Assembly: GCA_013041995.1 (NCBI GenBank)
Contig: JABDRA010000037.1
Coordinates: 1 to 6,352, forward strand
DNA: 6,352 nt
Direction: 5' to 3'
DNA from: Anderseniella sp.
GTDB lineage: Bacteria; Pseudomonadota; Alphaproteobacteria; Rhizobiales; Aestuariivirgaceae
This document shows, piece after piece, positions 5,077-6,352 of the stretch. Positions within the stretch are counted from its first letter, which is position 1, and each line of letters opens with the position of its first letter. The position numbers and the translations under genes were made by a program. The notes below the pieces were generated by a model, which was not told the origin of the DNA, made no database searches, and worked only from the letters and a program-made list of their open reading frames with translations.

Positions 5077-6352
5077 TTATGCACCCACCCGAACAAACCA
5101 ATCGTCTTCGGAAATAACTTCGACACCGAGTTCGGTTGCCTTCTTCAGCTTTGATCCGGCGCCCGGACCAGCCACCACCAGGTTGGTTTTCTTTGACACC
5201 GAACCGGCCACCTTCGCGCCAAGCCGTTCCGCCATGGCTTTGGCTTCATCTCGGGTCATGCGCTCCAGCGCGCCGGTAAACACGACCGTCATGCCGGACA
5301 CGGGCGACCCGGTATCGACAGCTTCCAGTGGCTGGATGTCGAGATGTTCATCAACCAGTTCCTTCACCACGGACAGATTGTGCGGCTCGGCAAAAAACTC
5401 CGCCACGGCGCGGGCAACGACATCGCCGATGCCGTCAATGTTCACCAGATCGGCGTAGGCTTCCGATGCATGATCCTGGGCGGCGGTCATGGCGTCGAGA
5501 AACTGGTCTGCTGTACCATATGACCGTGCCAGGGTCCGCCCGGTGGTTTCTCCCACATGGCGAATGCCAAGCGAATATATGAAACGGTCCAGTCCGATCC
5601 TGCGGCGCTCGTCAATGGCGGCAAACAGGTTGCCCGCCGACGTACCGCCCCAGCCTTCCCGGTCCTTGAGTTTCTTTAATGAGCGTTCATCACGGGCCTC
5701 GAGTGTAAAGATGTCCTGCGGCGACTGTATCAGGCCGTCATCGTAAAACTCCTGGATGACCTTGTCGCCCATGCCCTCGATGTCAAACGCATTGCGCGAC
5801 ACGAAATGCTTGAGCCGCTCAACCCGCTGCGCCGGGCATATCAGGCCGCCGGTGCAGCGGTGCACCACATCCATCTTGCCGGTTTTCTCATTGATTTCAC
5901 GCACCGCATGCGAACCGCAGGCAGGGCAAATTGCCGGAAACACGTATTCTACCGCCTCTGGCGGACGCTTGTCGGGCAAATGGCCCAGCACCTGCGGTAT
6001 CACGTCCCCTGCCCGCTGAATGGTCACCGTATCGCCAATGCGGATATCCTTGCGGATGATCTCGTCTTCATTGTGCAGGGTTGCATTTGACACCACCACG
6101 CCGCCCACTGTGACGGGTTTCAGTCTCGCGACCGGTGTCAGCGCACCGGTGCGGCCAACCTGAATGTCGATGCCTTCCAGAATAGTGATGGCTTTTTCAG
6201 CGGCAAACTTATGGGCAACTGCCCAGCGCGGCGAGCGCGAGACAAAACCGAGCCGCTCCTGCCAGTCGAGCCGGTTTACCTTGTAGACTACACCATCGAT
6301 GTCATAGCCCAGTGACGCACGCTGCTCTTCGATAGACCGATAATGCTCCAGC
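5077..6352 (-). CDS. ligA: NAD+-dependent DNA ligase LigA (C-terminal part; N-terminus beyond window)
   Basis: Essential replicative and repair ligase that seals nicks using NAD+. The frame is open to the window edge, showing the last 424 residues of a protein usually about 670-720 aa. Visible parts in order: the end of the adenylation domain with LGYDIDGVVYKVN (14-26, nucleotidyltransferase motif IIIa) and SPRWAVAHKF (40-49, motif IV with the conserved lysine); VGRTGALTPVARLKPV (65-80, motif V region and start of the OB fold); SNATLHNEDE and RIGDTVTIQRAGDVIPQV (OB fold); a four-cysteine zinc finger at C142, C145, C166 and C172; helix-hairpin-helix repeats with LGIRHVGETT and INIDGIG-like segments; and a BRCT domain over about the last 77 residues (GMTVVFTGALERMTRDEA to the end). 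The lysine nucleophile KxDG lies outside the window. A GTG at 6108 is internal, not the start. The stop is TAA at 5079-5077. Confidence 0.97.
   Translation of the reverse strand, partial: LEHYRSIEEQRASLGYDIDGVVYKVNRLDWQERLGFVSRSPRWAVAHKFAAEKAITILEGIDIQVGRTGALTPVARLKPVTVGGVVVSNATLHNEDEIIRKDIRIGDTVTIQRAGDVIPQVLGHLPDKRPPEAVEYVFPAICPACGSHAVREINEKTGKMDVVHRCTGGLICPAQRVERLKHFVSRNAFDIEGMGDKVIQEFYDDGLIQSPQDIFTLEARDERSLKKLKDREGWGGTSAGNLFAAIDERRRIGLDRFIYSLGIRHVGETTGRTLARSYGTADQFLDAMTAAQDHASEAYADLVNIDGIGDVVARAVAEFFAEPHNLSVVKELVDEHLDIQPLEAVDTGSPVSGMTVVFTGALERMTRDEAKAMAERLGAKVAGSVSKKTNLVVAGPGAGSKLKKATELGVEVISEDDWFVRVGA

Noticed and set aside
6106..6108. GTG at 6108 as the start of a short ligase-like protein
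   Set aside because: The same frame continues upstream to the window edge with LigA motifs (DGVVYKV, PRWAVAHKF, GRTGALTPVARL), so the gene is complete here and only cut by the window.
1..6352. tRNA, rRNA, CRISPR array, insertion sequence, prophage or attachment site
   Set aside because: No cloverleaf-like or tandem direct-repeat structure, transposase or integrase motif was seen on either strand. Coding density is accounted for by the six genes listed.

Overview
The window looks like chromosomal DNA of an alphaproteobacterium. This is an inference from protein character: the DNA ligase has the alphaproteobacterial style of HhH region (residues around EGWGGTSAGNLFAAI and LGIRHVGETTGRTLA), and the DNA is moderately GC-rich with short intergenic gaps. 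I cannot name a genus from the sequence.

Positions 1-3579 (+ strand) hold a polyamine ABC importer in the same gene order as E. coli potFGHI. It comprises the C-terminal half of a PotF-type periplasmic binding protein (cut by the window start), the ATPase PotG, and the two permeases PotH and PotI. An 87-base gap with a strong 9-bp stem-loop separates potF from potG. The potG and potH genes overlap by 4 bases (ATGA), and potH and potI are 3 bases apart, so potGHI is tightly coupled. PotF would capture the substrate in the periplasm, PotH and PotI form the membrane channel, and PotG hydrolyses ATP to drive import.

Positions 3641-4909 (- strand, converging on potI) encode a single-gene Rieske-type non-heme iron oxygenase. 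It has a complete [2Fe-2S] motif, a mononuclear iron triad, and a glutamate where naphthalene dioxygenase has the bridging aspartate. It most resembles the quaternary-amine/N-demethylating oxygenases (CntA, GbcA and Stc2 types). Its substrate is unknown and no reductase gene is visible. A 61-base gap containing inverted repeats separates it from potI.

Positions 4910-5076 are intergenic. They hold a plausible promoter for the Rieske gene with a 19-bp dyad filling the -35/-10 spacer, and several GC-rich hairpins in the ligA 3' region. From 5077 to the window end (- strand) lies the C-terminal part of NAD+-dependent DNA ligase ligA, continuing past the window edge.

Most of this is ordinary housekeeping and transport content. 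I do not see an obviously new system. The points most worth a second look are the Rieske oxygenase beside a polyamine importer, its promoter dyad, and the intergenic RNA-structure candidates.
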